This document shows, in pieces, positions 47,268-58,700 of a stretch of DNA of 64,000 nt (within the stretch, counting starts at the first letter, position 1; each line of letters opens with the position of its first letter). The position numbers and the translations under genes were made by a program. The stretch covers positions 6,871,728 to 6,935,727 of the forward strand of contig JAKGHH010000008.1 in NCBI GenBank assembly GCA_022828595.1. The letters run 5' to 3'. The DNA comes from Nelumbo lutea (lineage: Eukaryota > Streptophyta > Magnoliopsida > Proteales > Nelumbonaceae). The notes below the pieces were generated by a model that had not been told where the DNA came from, made no database searches, and saw only the letters and a list, made by a program, of their open reading frames with translations.

Positions 47268-48779
47268 GAGTGAGAATGGGAGAATAATTTGGAGAAAGGA
47301 AACTGATTGGACGGGCAGTCGGGCAGGCTGCCCCTCCAGACAGCCTGGTTTCTAGGTAGAATGACAACTGGCTACAATGGGCCCATCGATTGCGTCAAAG
47401 GGTCTCCTTCGCTTCGCTTGCGTTCACTCGCTTCCCACCACGCGCTCAGCTCAGGACTCACTAACGACTCACTCGATTTTTCTTCTTCGTTCATTGTGAG
47501 AATCGCTGCGATTGTTCGGTTTTTCTTTTCTTTTTCCCCTCGAAAGGCCGAAACATGAATGTGGTCTCTGGAATCTTCTTCTTCTTCTTCTCGCTTTGTT
47601 CGACTTTTCTTTTTTTATTTTACACAAATGAGTCATTATTGATTAATTTTTAATTAATTAATAGCAAATAACGACGTGGATGACTGGATGCGTTGCCTTA
47701 TGAAGTTGAATCAAACGTGCGAACACTCGAATAGTTGAATAGATAGGAAGAAAACAAGAAATTCTATGGAGGATAGAATGGGAATATAATTATATGTCTT
47801 CATTTGATGATAAGTTCACGACTCACGAGGTCGCGTTTTGAGCTTTGACGTGGGGATGGGGCATGGAGGGGAGAGAGAGAGAGTATTTTCCGTTTGATAA
47901 GTAGGGGTGCAATTCGGCGGGCAGGTTGGGTCGGGTTGAAGGTCACGTCAATCTCAACCTTCAAGCCGATCGCCCAACCCAAGCCCCTCTCCGAGAGTCT
48001 GAGTCTCTCTCCATTCCCACGTCAAAGCTCAAAACGCGAGTTCAAGAACGTGATAATCAACAAATATCCAAGGCCAATCTTTAGTTTAGGCCAAAAAGGC
48101 TGGTCCAACCTTGAAATCGGGTTAGGTCCACTCAAGTTGTTTTGTTTTTTCTTCTTAAATTTTTGATACAAGGTATATTCGTTATTTTAAGAAAGAAAAA
48201 GAGAAAAAAAAAGTTGGGACTTGAACGTAAAGTGAGGGGTGGGAAAGGAGGTTGGCATATTATTTAAGGTATTGACCAAACGAGTAGTCTTCTTGGCAAA
48301 ACAACTTTAATATGTGAGTGTTTCGGCTTCTTGGAAATTGTCATATCTTACTTGTTCTACTGTTTGGAAATTGGAAATTAAATAAAGCTTCTAACCGAAG
48401 ACATGATGATGCCCACCAAGCATCATGGTTCATTGATCGTTATTCGTTTCATAATTTTTTTGGTTTGTTTTCAGAATCCAATCGAGTCTTAGGTGAGAAT
48501 CTGCAATCAATAATGTTGAAGAGTTTTTGAATAAATCTTTTATGAGATAGTAGTAGATCAAATTGAGAGAAACATGAGTGATTTCAAAAAACTTATATTC
48601 ATTTGTTTGATTCACGCTCTTTAAATAATTTTTGAAGAGTCATTGAGTAGATAAAGGTATTGGTTCAAAAAAGGCATATTGAACAATCACAATTTCAAAC
48701 ATTATGACTATTAAAAAGACAGTTAATGACTATTAATTTTAAATAGTGCTCATTGGTCACACCCGATCAAATCATAATC
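47268..48779. other. Intergenic with a hairpin repeat
   Basis: No gene is recognised apart from the inverted repeat at 47832-48038. The part from about 48310 rightward may belong to the 3' LTR of the copia element at 49040-53227, whose left edge could not be fixed. Confidence 0.4.
47832..48038. repeat. Inverted repeat with 28-bp arms, one mismatch
   Basis: Left arm 47832-47859 (CGCGTTTTGAGCTTTGACGT...) pairs with 48011-48038 at 27 of 28 bases. Between them are a TAGGGGTGCAATT start (47902), typical of a hAT-like MITE left end, and a nested shorter inverted pair (GGTTGGGTCGGGTTGAAGGT and AACCTTCAAGCC...CCCAACCC). The stem could fold as a hairpin RNA if transcribed. Confidence 0.75.
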
Positions 48780-48977
48780 ATTGATGTTTCAACGATAAGC
48801 AAAATGCGCTTCTAAAACACCTCATTGCACCATACACACATGTGCATTGATGTTTCAATAGCGAGCAAAGTGGGCTTCTAAAGCATCTCATTGCGTCGTA
48901 CACATGTATACATTGATGTTTCAACGGCGAGCAAAGTGCGTCTCTAAAGCGCTGCATACACAAGCATGCGCGTTTCG
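48780..48977 (+). repeat. 66-bp tandem repeat, three copies
   Basis: Units start ATTGATGTTTCAA at 48780, 48846 and 48912, exactly 66 bases apart, each with a GAGCAAAGTG-like core and an ACACATGT-type end. The third is incomplete. They may lie in the 3' LTR of the adjacent copia element. Confidence 0.85.
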
Positions 48978-49039
48978 TGGTAGCAAGCCTCTATACTCTC
49001 CTCTTATATTTCTAATGAATATAAATAAGCTCTAATTTA

Positions 49040-52000
49040 AAAACTCAAAACAATTTTAGTAATTTTCCAATGTGGGGCAAGTTGAAAATTAGTTTTACTA
49101 AGAGAATAAACCATTTTCCAAAATATGTGTGCAAGTGTATTTTTCATGTAATTGATCAATTAAACCCCATTAGATTTAATCTCTAATGAGATTAAGATTA
49201 GAGATTAAGATCTAACAATTCCCCACTTTGATTGATCAATTACATAGGTCTCTCTCAATCCAAACTACTATGACATAGTTATGCATACAAAAGATGTTTT
49301 ATAACTTAAATGTTTTATTAGTACAAATATTTTAGAGCCTTGTCAAAGTTATTAGTAGAAATACCTTAAACCAATTACTCAAACCCTCATAAGAAGCAAC
49401 ACTACTTCTATATTCACATAAGTGAAGTTCCATTATATGTTCCATTACTTTACATATTTCAGAATTTTATTAAGAGTTTAACTCAACATCTCATCATAAC
49501 GGACAACACTGTTTATGTTGTAATAGGAAATTTCACAATGCTAGTACTAACAGTAACATTGCAGTAACTTATTGTTACATATTAAATCCAATAATGATGT
49601 TTTTAGTTTAAGTCAAGTTATCATTACCAGTGACTAAGTAAAGGGTTTTAATATCATTTCTTTAGTTGTTGTTCTTATCAATTCTTTGGACAAACCTTTG
49701 ATAAGAGGATCAACCAAGTTTTTACTTGACTTTACATAAGTTATAGTGATGACTCCGTCTTGAACCAGTTACTTAACAAAATCATGTCTCATACTTGTAT
49801 GTGTAGACTTATCATGATAAGTACCACTATAGGCTTTCGACAAAGTTGTTTCACTATTATTGTATATGGAAATTGAAGGCATAGGATTAAGCCAAAGTTT
49901 TATATCCAATAATAAATTCTTAATACATTCAGTCTCTTTTCTAATAGTCGTCAAAGCTATGAATTCGTATTCTATGGTCGAGTGAGATATACAAGTTTAT
50001 CTCTTAGATGCCCAAGAGATCGCAACCCCACCAAAGACGAAAATCCATTCAGAAGTGAACTTGTTATCTTCATTACCGATAAACCAATTAGCATCAATGT
50101 ACCCTTCTAGTACAATTGGATAATCACAATAAAATAAGCTAAGCTCCAAGGTCCTTTTGAGGTACCCAAGAACTCTCCCAACAACCTTCTAATGCTCTGC
50201 ACTGGGATTATTTGTAAACCGACTAAGTTTACTTACTACATATGCAATATCTAGTCTACTACAAAGCATAACATATATTAGACTTCCTATTGCACTAGCA
50301 TACTAAAATTGTGCAATTGCTCTACTAGAATTTCCTACTAGCTTTATACTAGAATCATATTGTATGTTATATTTTTTAAATCTTAAATGCTTAAATTTTT
50401 CAAGTATTCTCTCAATAATATGTGATTAGATTAATGTATAACCCTTATTATGCTTTTTAACTTTTATTCCCGATATCATATATGTTTCTCCTAAATCTTT
50501 CATTTTGAAAGCAAATGATAAGTAGTTTTTAGTTTCATTTAGATCAATCATATTAGTATCTACAATAAGCATGTCATCAACATAAAGACATACAATCATA
50601 CCATAATTTTTAGTAAACTTTGAGTAAATGTATCTATTAGCACTGTTATGTTTAAAACTAAAAGTTAGAATGAAAGAATCAAATTTCTCATATCATTGTT
50701 TGGGTGCTTGTTTTAAATCATACAGTGATTTAACTAGTTTACAAACTTTCTTCTCATTTTCAGGAAGAACAAATCCCTCTAATTGTTCATATATAAACTT
50801 TTTCATTTAGATCATCATTTAAAAAAGTAGTTTTAACATCCATTTGATGAATAGATAAGTGATATATAGGTGCTAGTGAATACATTACATAAGTATTCTA
50901 ATAGAAGTTAAACTTACCATTGGTACATAGGTGTCAATGTGGTTAATCCATTCCTTTTAACTGAATCCTTTAGCTATCAATCTAGCTTTAAAAGTTTGTA
51001 CAGTTCTATTAGTGTTGTATTTTCTTCTAAACACCAATTTACATTTGATTGGTTTTGATCCTAAAGTCAAGTCTACTAGTACCCATGTGCTATTTGACAT
51101 TACTGAATCTATTTCATCATTTATAGTTTTCTTCCAAAATGCAGCATCTCTAGAGGTCAAGTCCTCATTGTAGGCTTTTGGGTCATTTTCAATATTCAAT
51201 ACAATGGGTATTTTATTTAAAACTTTTTATCTATTAGACTCCACTAAGAAAACAAATGATTGGGTAAAGATAAAATCAGAACCTAAATGTTTTTTTGTTC
51301 TTTGTCTTTAACTTATTCTAGGTTCTACTATAGGTGTTACAATTGTGTCATTTCTTCTCTCAGTCTCATTGTTACCAATAGGTATTCAGATTTGAGTTTC
51401 TCTTTTTAATTCTCTGTTATTTTTTTGTGGATTCAAAATATAGTTTATTTTAAAAAAAAATCAACATTTTTAGATTCAATTCTTATAGTGGACTCTAAAT
51501 CTAAAAGCTTATAGGCCTTTTTATATTCTACATATCCAACAAACATGCTTCTTTTTGCTATAAGTCCTAACTTGGTTATCTAGAACTCTCTAATTTACTA
51601 AATGGCAAGTTCTGAAACAATCCTATAGACACTTATTATTAACTCTAGAAACAATCCTAATATGTAAATGGCAGGCTATTAGGAATGCTTCCCCCTACAA
51701 GTTTAAGGGTGCATTAACTTTCATTAGCATATAGTTTATCATTTTTGTAAGTGTTTTGTTTTTCCTTTTGGTCAAACCATTCTATTAAAGGGTATAGGGA
51801 GCAAAGCATTGATATACTATTCCAAATTCTTCACAGAATGAATTAAATTCATTATTAAAGTACCCAACACCCATATCACTCCTAAGTATTTTAATTTTCT
51901 TTTTCAATTGATTTTCAACTTCAATTTTGTATTGTTTAAACATGTCAAAGGCTTCATCCTTAGTTCTCATAAGGTAGACATAAGTGCATATTGAAAAATC

Positions 52001-53227
52001 ATCAATAAAAGTTATAAAATATCTCTTACCTCCTCTAGTTAATACATCATTTAGTTCACATATGTCAGAATGAATTATTTTTAGAAGTTGAGAATTTCTC
52101 TCAATACTTGGTAAATGTTTCTTAGCCATTTTAGATTTTACATATGTCCCACATTTGTCATTTAATTCATTGCTATAAATAATTAAACCAAGTTTACCCA
52201 TGTTCTTTATGGATCTAAAATTCAAGTATGCTAATCTATCATGCCATAAAGAGAAAAAATCAATAATATAAGAAGAAAAATTTCCTTCATTAATACTCAA
52301 TTTGAGCATACCATTACAATCATATTCATTTCCAACAAACATACATTTTTGCATAGGATTAGTTTGTCGGATTTTAAAGGCAACTTTAAATCCCCTCTTG
52401 CAAATAATGTTTACTGAAACCAAGTTCTTCCTAATGTCAAGAACACGGAGAACATTTAGGAGAGTTAGTATATTTTCGGAGGTGAAGTTCAATTCCATGT
52501 TGCCACTTCTAATAACTCTGGCACATATTTGGTTTCTCATCTGTACTTCTTGACTATCGGTCACTTCTTCATATGTTTTGAACAAGGACTTGTCATTGTA
52601 GACATTGATTGTGGCACCTAAATCAAACCACCATCTAGAAGATGGTTCTGTCATATTCACTTCAGTGATCATGGCCACCAGATTGTCTTCCACCATATTT
52701 GCAGATTTGGTTTCACCTTTCCGATGTCGGTAGACTCGAGCATAGTGCCTATTTTTTTCACAAATATAGCATGATCCTTTCTTATAGTTGCTCTTCTTGA
52801 AGTGCACATCATTCTTCTTTACTTGTAATGCAGGATTAGTCTTATTCGGTCCATTTTCCACAAAGTTTACCTTAGAATTCAGCATACTTGCTAGGGTTTT
52901 ATCCCTACTATCTCTAATCCGAGACTCTTCTTTAATACAAAGGTGTTGAATTTGCTCCAATGTAAGTTCTTCTGTCTTGTGCAGAAGCTTCTTCTTGTAA
53001 TACTTTCAAGAGGGTGGAAGTTTGGAAATTATTGCTCCCACTTGGAAAGATTCAGGAATGATGAAACTCAAAACAATTTTAGTAATTTTCCAATGTGGGA
53101 CAAGTTGAAAATTGGTGTTAATAAGAGAAAAAATTATTTTCCAGAATATGTGTGCAGATGTATTTTTTATGTAATTGATCAATCAAACCCCATTGAATTT
53201 AATCTCTAATGAGATTAAAATCCAGCA
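49040..53227 (-). mobile_element. Ty1/copia LTR retrotransposon 2, decayed
   Basis: The minus-strand 5' LTR remnant (53227-53066) and the start of the 3' LTR (49217 to about 49040 and beyond) share about 170 bases (AATTTTCCAACTTG side, GTAATTGATCAATTAAACC). Between them lie gag end, protease, integrase, RT and RNase H in copia order. The 5' LTR remnant joins directly to the last part of gag, so most of that LTR, the PBS and gag are deleted. A purine-rich AAAGTGGGGAAT precedes the 3' LTR. The left boundary lies somewhere below 49040, possibly near 48310. Confidence 0.75.
49690..53060 (-). pseudogene. Copia element 2 gag end and pol, broken
   Basis: 53060-52920 shows the gag tail (IPESFQVGAIISKLPPS). 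The frame 52960-51785 (391 codons) holds a zinc knuckle altered to CYICEKNRHYARVYRHRK, a protease site reading WWFDLGATINVYNDKSLF where DSGA is usual, pre-integrase (LWHDRLAYLNFRSIKNMGKL), and an integrase core (IIHSDICELN, FITFIDDFS). RT follows: 51199-50957 (AAFWKKTINDEIDSVMSNSTW) and LYVDDMLIV with YVDD at 50585-50574. RNase H ends near 49690 (IYNNSETTLSKAYSGTYHDKS). Frameshifts and stops between blocks make it inactive. Confidence 0.77.
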
Positions 53228-53234
53228 GTAGATT

Positions 53235-53434
53235 GCAGGGTTATGTTAAACCAAATACCCCATAGTTTAGTGCAGTACATTAAAAGATCTAGGAACCTTG
53301 TAGTGCACTTACTAGCCAAAAAAGCACTATCTCTCACATCAATATTTAACTGGTCCGATGTTCCAGGCTTTTTGCTTCAAGCTTTCCTAAATTGTACACC
53401 GAACGACTCAAGTTTATTCTCATGCCATTCGGTG

Positions 53435-53437
<3 letters not shown>
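53235..53437 (+). mobile_element. LINE RNase H tail fragment
   Basis: The plus strand reads IPHSLVQYIKRSRNLVVHLLAKKAL and a WSDVPGFLLQAFLNC end, matching the R-x-x-N-x-x-AH-x-LAK and W-x-x-x-P end of LINE RNase H regions. It stops at a TA microsatellite (53437-53473). Confidence 0.5.

Positions 53438-53473
<36 letters not shown>
53437..53473. repeat. (TA)n microsatellite
   Basis: About 18 TA units in a row. Confidence 0.95.
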
Positions 53474-53477
<4 letters not shown>

Positions 53478-53494
53478 CCCACCAAAAAGAAAAC

Positions 53495-53966
53495 TAGGGT
53501 TGTTTACAGGTTGGTTTGGTTTAGTTGCATTTAGTTTTATCAACCGAACCAAAATAATCGGATTAGATTTCAGATCAACCGAAACCAACTAACAAACAGT
53601 GTAACCAACCCCATTTTTCATTTTGTTTTACATTGGTTTAATCGGTTTAAATTAAACCGAACCGAAATAATGCTTTTATAACATAAAATGTCAATCTGCC
53701 CATCTACCCACACCTACAATTGCAATCCGCCGGCTGTTGTAGTGTCAAACTTCATTAATTATGTTATCTCCTCATCTCAAAAAGTTTGTCGGTTACTTTT
53801 TTAAAGACAAAAGCACGTAATAGTATGAAGGTCATGTTTGTGTATAGCGGTTCGGGTCGGTTTTAAACTGAAACCGACCGAATCATTTTAGAAACCAACC
53901 ATATCGTGTCAAATCGGTTTGGTTTGGTCAATTTGACCGGTTTACAATAGTTTGTAAACAGCCCTA
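53495..53966. mobile_element. TIR MITE (TAGGGTTGTTTACA type)
   Basis: Termini TAGGGTTGTTTACAGG and TTTGTAAACAGCCCTA are inverted with one mismatch in the first 14 bases. GGTTTGGTTTAG and CGGTTT words recur subterminally. The flanks show no target duplication. Confidence 0.62.
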
Positions 53967-55607
53967 GATGTAGGTTCTTAGTTTTTAAGAACGGCTAAAC
54001 TGATGGAACTGAAGGGGCTGAACTAAATGAATGGTTGGGATGATTACTGCAGCCCTTAATAGTTTGTTAAAGGCATTCAGTTCACTGTTCACCGCATGTC
54101 ATATAGACACTACTAAATATTGATGCCCCTCTCTCTCTCTCTGTTCATGAGTCATGAGTCATAAGTCATGACCATGACCGTGATTAACATGTTCTAAGAT
54201 ATTCTGATTCAAAGTGTTCAACCGGTCATAAATTCATAATTAATTAATATGCGCATGACATGGGTAATTAAGTAGCCGTCCATGCATTAAATGACCATCC
54301 ATCTAAGCTGGGCCCATGTCGCAAGCCCTCCAAATTGGAACAAAAGCGAAGTTACATCCAACACACACCTCACAACTCTTACTATGACCTAAGATTTGCT
54401 TAAATTCAAAGTTAATTAAGATTACTAAAATAAGGTTCTTTTAAATTGCTTTTGGTTTAAGATATTCCCCCTACCCCACCCCACTATAATCCTTGTTCTC
54501 TGCTTTATTTCACCTTTAAATGAGAAGCTTTCCTCCACTATTTCAAGTAGGGAAAATTGTTTTCTTTTCTCTATTACGGACGAAAGAGTTGGCTTAACGG
54601 CTGGAAAGCGGAAAAAACTATCCAATATCCAGCACCTACTCGAAAGATTGTTTAAGACAGTGTGGGCCTAATGTCCTACACTTTTCTCAAGCCCAAAAGT
54701 TGGCTGGGACCAGAAGAGAATAACGCAACTCATCCACGCTTCTCTACCACACAAATATATGGATCGCGGTTGCTTACAACAGCAATATCCAGTTCAAATT
54801 ATGAAGAAACGCAGGCTCTCTGCAAGCCTCGGACACGGCAACATGAATCACAGCAAATCACATCATAGGAATTAGGAAACAGGATGCAGTCTCTGGCTTC
54901 AAGGAAAAAAAGCCCAATTGTGCAAGTGCAATTGCAAAGAATGATGCCTTATTTGGATGCCGCATGAAGTGAACTGATTGCGCTATGGTTTTCCATTACA
55001 TTTCGGACGTCAGAACAATAATTCACAATTTAAGATGGACCAACCCCCTTCCAGGTCTTTTAACATTTCCAGGTGGCAACCTGAAACTAATGCATTTCAA
55101 CTTTCAAGTGACGGTAGCTCAATTGAAATACTGTTAAAATAAAACCAAGAACAAAATGCTATAGAACTGAAGATTGTAAGAAAAGGAACAAGAAAACCAC
55201 CAGAGGGAGATCTGCACTCGTCAAGTTATCATAACATACGCAGCTAAAAAAAAATACATGAAAAGATTGAAACTCCAAAAAAAAAAACATGAATACTATT
55301 AACTCGGTTAACAGATGTAGGGTGTGAAACCCAAGTCTGTCTCCTGTCTTTCTGTACATCCAAAAAATGCTTCTATGAACCATGTATAAAGAGTGCAACC
55401 ACATATATCCATTAGAGAGGATATTTTCAGACCTAATCTCAACGTTTACACCACCGTCATATCACCTAAAGCATTTTATAAAGGAACCCAGATAGTGTTA
55501 AGTCATAAAAAGGATCCAACCTCCTGCTTCTGTGCAAACCCAAGCTCCCACTGCCAGACAGGCACCACTTCAGTGCAGCAGCAAGAAACATTCTGAAGTG
55601 GTTTTGT
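53967..55607. other. Intergenic, then probable 3' UTR of the GT14 gene
   Basis: No gene is seen. A CT microsatellite lies near 54127-54141. Sequence just left of 55608 is presumably the 3' UTR of the minus-strand GT14 gene. Confidence 0.4.
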
Positions 55608-56246
55608 TCAATATCCAAAATACTTTGGTGCCAAAAAGAATAAAGGCTCTAATGTACTTGGAGTAAATTTCCTCGCAAAGAGATAACATACAGAAGAAGG
55701 CTGGTTATTGTAAAGACAGCTATGACCTTCGAGAATCCTCTTCACGAAATCCTCTGTAATATCAGCTCTCCCAAATGTAGCTGGGTGAGCACCACCCCTT
55801 GACCAGTCCACCCAAGTTATGCTTCTATTTGCCAAGAGCTGTGCTGCCTGAATAGTCAGCATCGTTGGGAAATAATGTTCATCCACATAACAATTTGGTT
55901 TACAGAACTCTTCAAACTTTGGGTAGAATGTGACATCCCCTACTATATTGATTGCAAGCTTCCTATTGATCTCAAACCACTGAGATCCTTTACGCCATTG
56001 AGTGATGTTGACCTCAGGTGCCATGTTCTCATTATAACGTCCTCTACCATATGGCCCCGGATCATCAAATGCACCAATAAAACTATACCTGGATCTTGCT
56101 ATGTAGTTGTAGATAATGCTGAAATTGTAGAGAGGAATGCATGATTCAGACACAAGAACAAACCATTCATTGGAAATATCAAGTAATGCATTTGCTAGGA
56201 GTCTTCTTTCAGCATCACACATGCTCATCTTCCCCCATTCAGACAC
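55608..56246 (-). CDS. GT14 (DUF266, core-2/I-branching-like) glycosyltransferase, last exon only
   Basis: This exon gives the C-terminal 212 residues of a plant GT14 family enzyme of the BC10 type, Golgi type II membrane proteins linked to cell-wall and arabinogalactan glycosylation; the exact substrate is not inferred. It opens after the acceptor TGTGTGCAG at 56247-56256 with VSEWGKMSMCDAERRLLANA. Family motifs follow: FVLVSESCIPLYNFS, GRGRYN, QWRKGSQWFEI, CYVDEHYFPTML, TWVDWSRGGAHPATFG and CYLFARKFTPSTLEPL. It ends KYFGY-stop. The frame is intact and motif-complete for this half of the protein. The N-terminal exon or exons (membrane anchor and the PLPLAPLWE-type block) were not found up to 64000, so the upstream intron would exceed 7.7 kb or the gene is broken. 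Confidence 0.85.
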   Translation of the reverse strand: MSEWGKMSMCDAERRLLANALLDISNEWFVLVSESCIPLYNFSIIYNYIARSRYSFIGAFDDPGPYGRGRYNENMAPEVNITQWRKGSQWFEINRKLAINIVGDVTFYPKFEEFCKPNCYVDEHYFPTMLTIQAAQLLANRSITWVDWSRGGAHPATFGRADITEDFVKRILEGHSCLYNNQPSSVCYLFARKFTPSTLEPLFFLAPKYFGY

Positions 56247-56664
56247 CTGCACACAGCGAAGCCACAGAATTTAGAAACTCATGGCTAGAGAGCACAAAAA
56301 GACCCGTTCTATTCAAACATGCACGAAAAATTTTTCCAGGTATCAATAAACAGCCATGGGTTCTGAAACAGATTAGACAGTCTACTATACTGAAAAATTT
56401 AGCATATTTGTCTCTGAAGTCACTAATATCCCTAAACTGAGTGCAGGCAACACCATACACGCACAAACTTCAACGCAAACACAACTCAAAAAGAATGTCC
56501 TATTGCCAGCCCACAAAAGTAGAAAAAGCATACTAAGAATAAGTAACAAAAAAATCCAGTAATAATGCAGAAAAAACAAACCCAGCATTAGATGCTTAAA
56601 CAACATAAACCAACAATTATAATGAACTCTTGGTTCAATTACAAACAATGTGTTGCTATGTTAC
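56247..56664 (-). other. Intron of the GT14 gene (proximal part)
   Basis: Lies just upstream of the last exon on the minus strand; no exon motif is recognised. Confidence 0.5.
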
Positions 56665-57284
56665 TGATGGGGGCGGATTTGGCCCTCTAGTGAAATTGTG
56701 ACACCTGGCACCTCATGCAAACCAAGTGCAGCCTCTTGACATTTGGGCAGCTCGGGAAGCTCGGGCAACTCGGCAGAGCTTGCCACTTACAGACAGCTCG
56801 GTATGGCTCGCCACAGGCAGCTCGGCATAGCTCGGGGAGCTCGGTATAGCTAGGGGCAGCCCGGCATAGGTAGCTCGCCACAGGCATCCTGGCGTCTCAC
56901 GAAGAGCTTGCCACTTAGGGGCAGCTCAGCATGGGCAGCTCGCCACAATGCAGGTAGCCTGGTGTCTTACGAAGAGCTCGCCACTTAGGGGCAGCTCAGC
57001 ACTTACAAGTAGCTCGACACTTAGGGGCAGCTCGGCGTATCGCAGGAAGATCTCCTGCCTGACAACCGTACCTAACAGATCCGGAGACCTGGGCCCACGT
57101 CTCTCACTAGGCGGCGCCGTGCTTGCCAGTCCTGAGAGTTGTCCCTTGACTGGCAGGGCCATACTCTGCAGCAGCCACCTGCACCCGCCACCTCAGCTCT
57201 GGCAGTAACGGTTGTGGCAGAGAGACAGAGGCGGTTACACCTTACTTGACAGAGGCTGTTACGCCTAATTTGACAGGACACCAC

Positions 57285-57293
57285 TATATAAGG
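57285..57293 (+). promoter_or_regulatory. TATA box in the LTR-like block
   Basis: TATATAAGG followed by GACTCCGACCCCC, a common arrangement in plant gypsy LTR promoters. Confidence 0.5.
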
Positions 57294-57649
57294 ACTCCGA
57301 CCCCCAAAGACAAGGGGGAGAGAATGAAAAAATGGAAGTAATCCTTGCTCTCTAACTCTCTCATTTCTCTCCAAGCTCCCTACAATCAGAATGCTAACTT
57401 AGGCATCGAAGAGTCCCCGCGGGGAAAATACCCCCAGGTCCTTTGATTCGGTTCTCGCAAGTTCCTCAGCTCCCGCCGCCTACAAAGAGGAGGAAAAGAT
57501 AGATTTCTCACAGGTCCCTCAGCTCTCGCCGCCTACAAAGGAGAGGAGATCACCTCATGCCGAGGGCAATCGGGTTGCACTACACCAGGGAGCTCCACCA
57601 TCCCCTGAGTTACAGGCCGCCTAGGAGCAGGTCAAATGACAAGTCCACC

Positions 57650-57905
57650 CAGGTAGCTCACCGCCAGGGAGCTCGTCACCAGGTAACACACCACCAGGGA
57701 GCTCGTCACCAAGTAGTTTGTCACCAGGGAGCTCACCACCAAGGAGCTCGTCACCAGGTAGCTCACCACCAGGGAGCTCGTCACCAGGGAGCTCACCACC
57801 AGGGAGCTCACCACCAGGGAGCTCGTCACCAGGTAGCTCACCACCAGGGAGCTCGTCACCAAGTAGCTCACCACCAGGCAGTTCGCCACCAGGGAGCTCC
57901 ATCGT
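57650..57905. repeat. 15-bp tandem repeat array
   Basis: About 17 imperfect copies of the 15-bp unit TCACCACCAGGGAGC, with ACC/GTC and GGGA/GGTA variants. Because the unit is a multiple of three, several frames stay open and give artificial repeat peptides; no gene is inferred. Confidence 0.85.
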
Positions 57906-58197
57906 CCTCTGAGTCACAAGCCACCTGGAAGCAGGTCAAATGACGAGGTACTTAGCCAAAAAAATTGATACATCACAAAAATCGGTACACGACCAGAAAC
58001 GGTTACATCAGTTACAAATAGATTTCCACCAAGTGGCTCACCACCAGGCAGTTCGCCACCAGGGAGCTCCATTGTCCTCTGAGTCACAAGCCACCTGGAA
58101 GTAGGTCAAATGACGAGGTACTTAGCCAAAAAAATTGATACATCACAAAAATTGGTAGCAACCAGAAACGGTTACATCAGTTACAAACAGATTTCCA
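57861..58197 (+). repeat. 170-bp direct tandem duplication
   Basis: Copies at 57861-58030 and 58031-58197 start AAGTAGCTCACCACCAGGC and AAGTGGCTCACCACCAGGC and end GATTTCCA. They differ at only a few positions, for example CGGTACACGA against TGGTAGCA. Confidence 0.88.
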
Positions 58198-58385
58198 TGA
58201 AACAGCTTATTTTGTTTATGCTCAATTTTTAATGTCTACAAGATGGCCTTTCTCACTGCCAGTGGTTGTTATCAACAGAATTGAGCAACTTCTCTATCAG
58301 TTCACATGGATTGGCAAAGACATCAATAAGAATTGCCGTTGGGTTATCAAAGAGCATGTATACATTTAAAAAAGTGAAGTGGTCC
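58198..58385 (+). mobile_element. LINE RT thumb fragment
   Basis: The plus strand reads STRWPFSLPVVVINRIEQLL then YQFTWIGKDINK, matching the LP-x-x-V-I-x-x-IEQLL-x-x-FLW-x-G block after LINE reverse transcriptase. It is very short and frameless afterwards. Confidence 0.45.
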
Positions 58386-58700
58386 AGGGAGCTTTTACCT
58401 AGCCTTCTATAAACCATTTCCCCTACTTCTGCTCCACACCTCAAGATCTGTACTTTCCTACTTCACACAGAGAAGAAACAAGCATATAATCTTACAGCTT
58501 AACAATCTACTAAAGATGGCAGAAAACTAATATAATTAAGAAAGTGAACCTGCATTACATATACAAATACAAAGCAGGATTTTTTATCCTTACCAATTCT
58601 AAACAAAACAAAATGCTGCAACAGTCAGTTTGCCATTTACTCCACATGACTAACCAAAATACCAAACCACTTCCAGGGACATGCTGACCAGGCAAAATCA

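Larger units (their letters stand above)
56665..57960 (+). repeat. LTR-like block of a Ty3/gypsy element (solo or truncated)
   Basis: Starts TGATGGGGGCGGATTTGGCC. It contains CTCGGCATAGCTCGG-type direct repeats (56745-57040), a TATA box (TATATAAGG, 57285-57293) and, downstream, the words TAACTTAGGCATCGAAGAG and GTCCCCGCGGGGA, which are familiar from LTRs of plant Tat-type gypsy elements. No gag-pol is found beside it and the right boundary is not determined, so solo LTR versus fragment is open. Confidence 0.5.

Noticed and set aside
48780..48977. CRISPR-like spacing of the 66-bp repeats
   Set aside because: Units are contiguous tandem copies without unique spacers, in a plant nuclear context.
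57557..57943. Open frames on both strands encoding HHQGARHQ, ELPGGELPGD and SPPGSS repeat peptides
   Set aside because: All arise from one 15-bp tandem repeat, whose length is a multiple of three and keeps frames open; no conserved domain or splice context.
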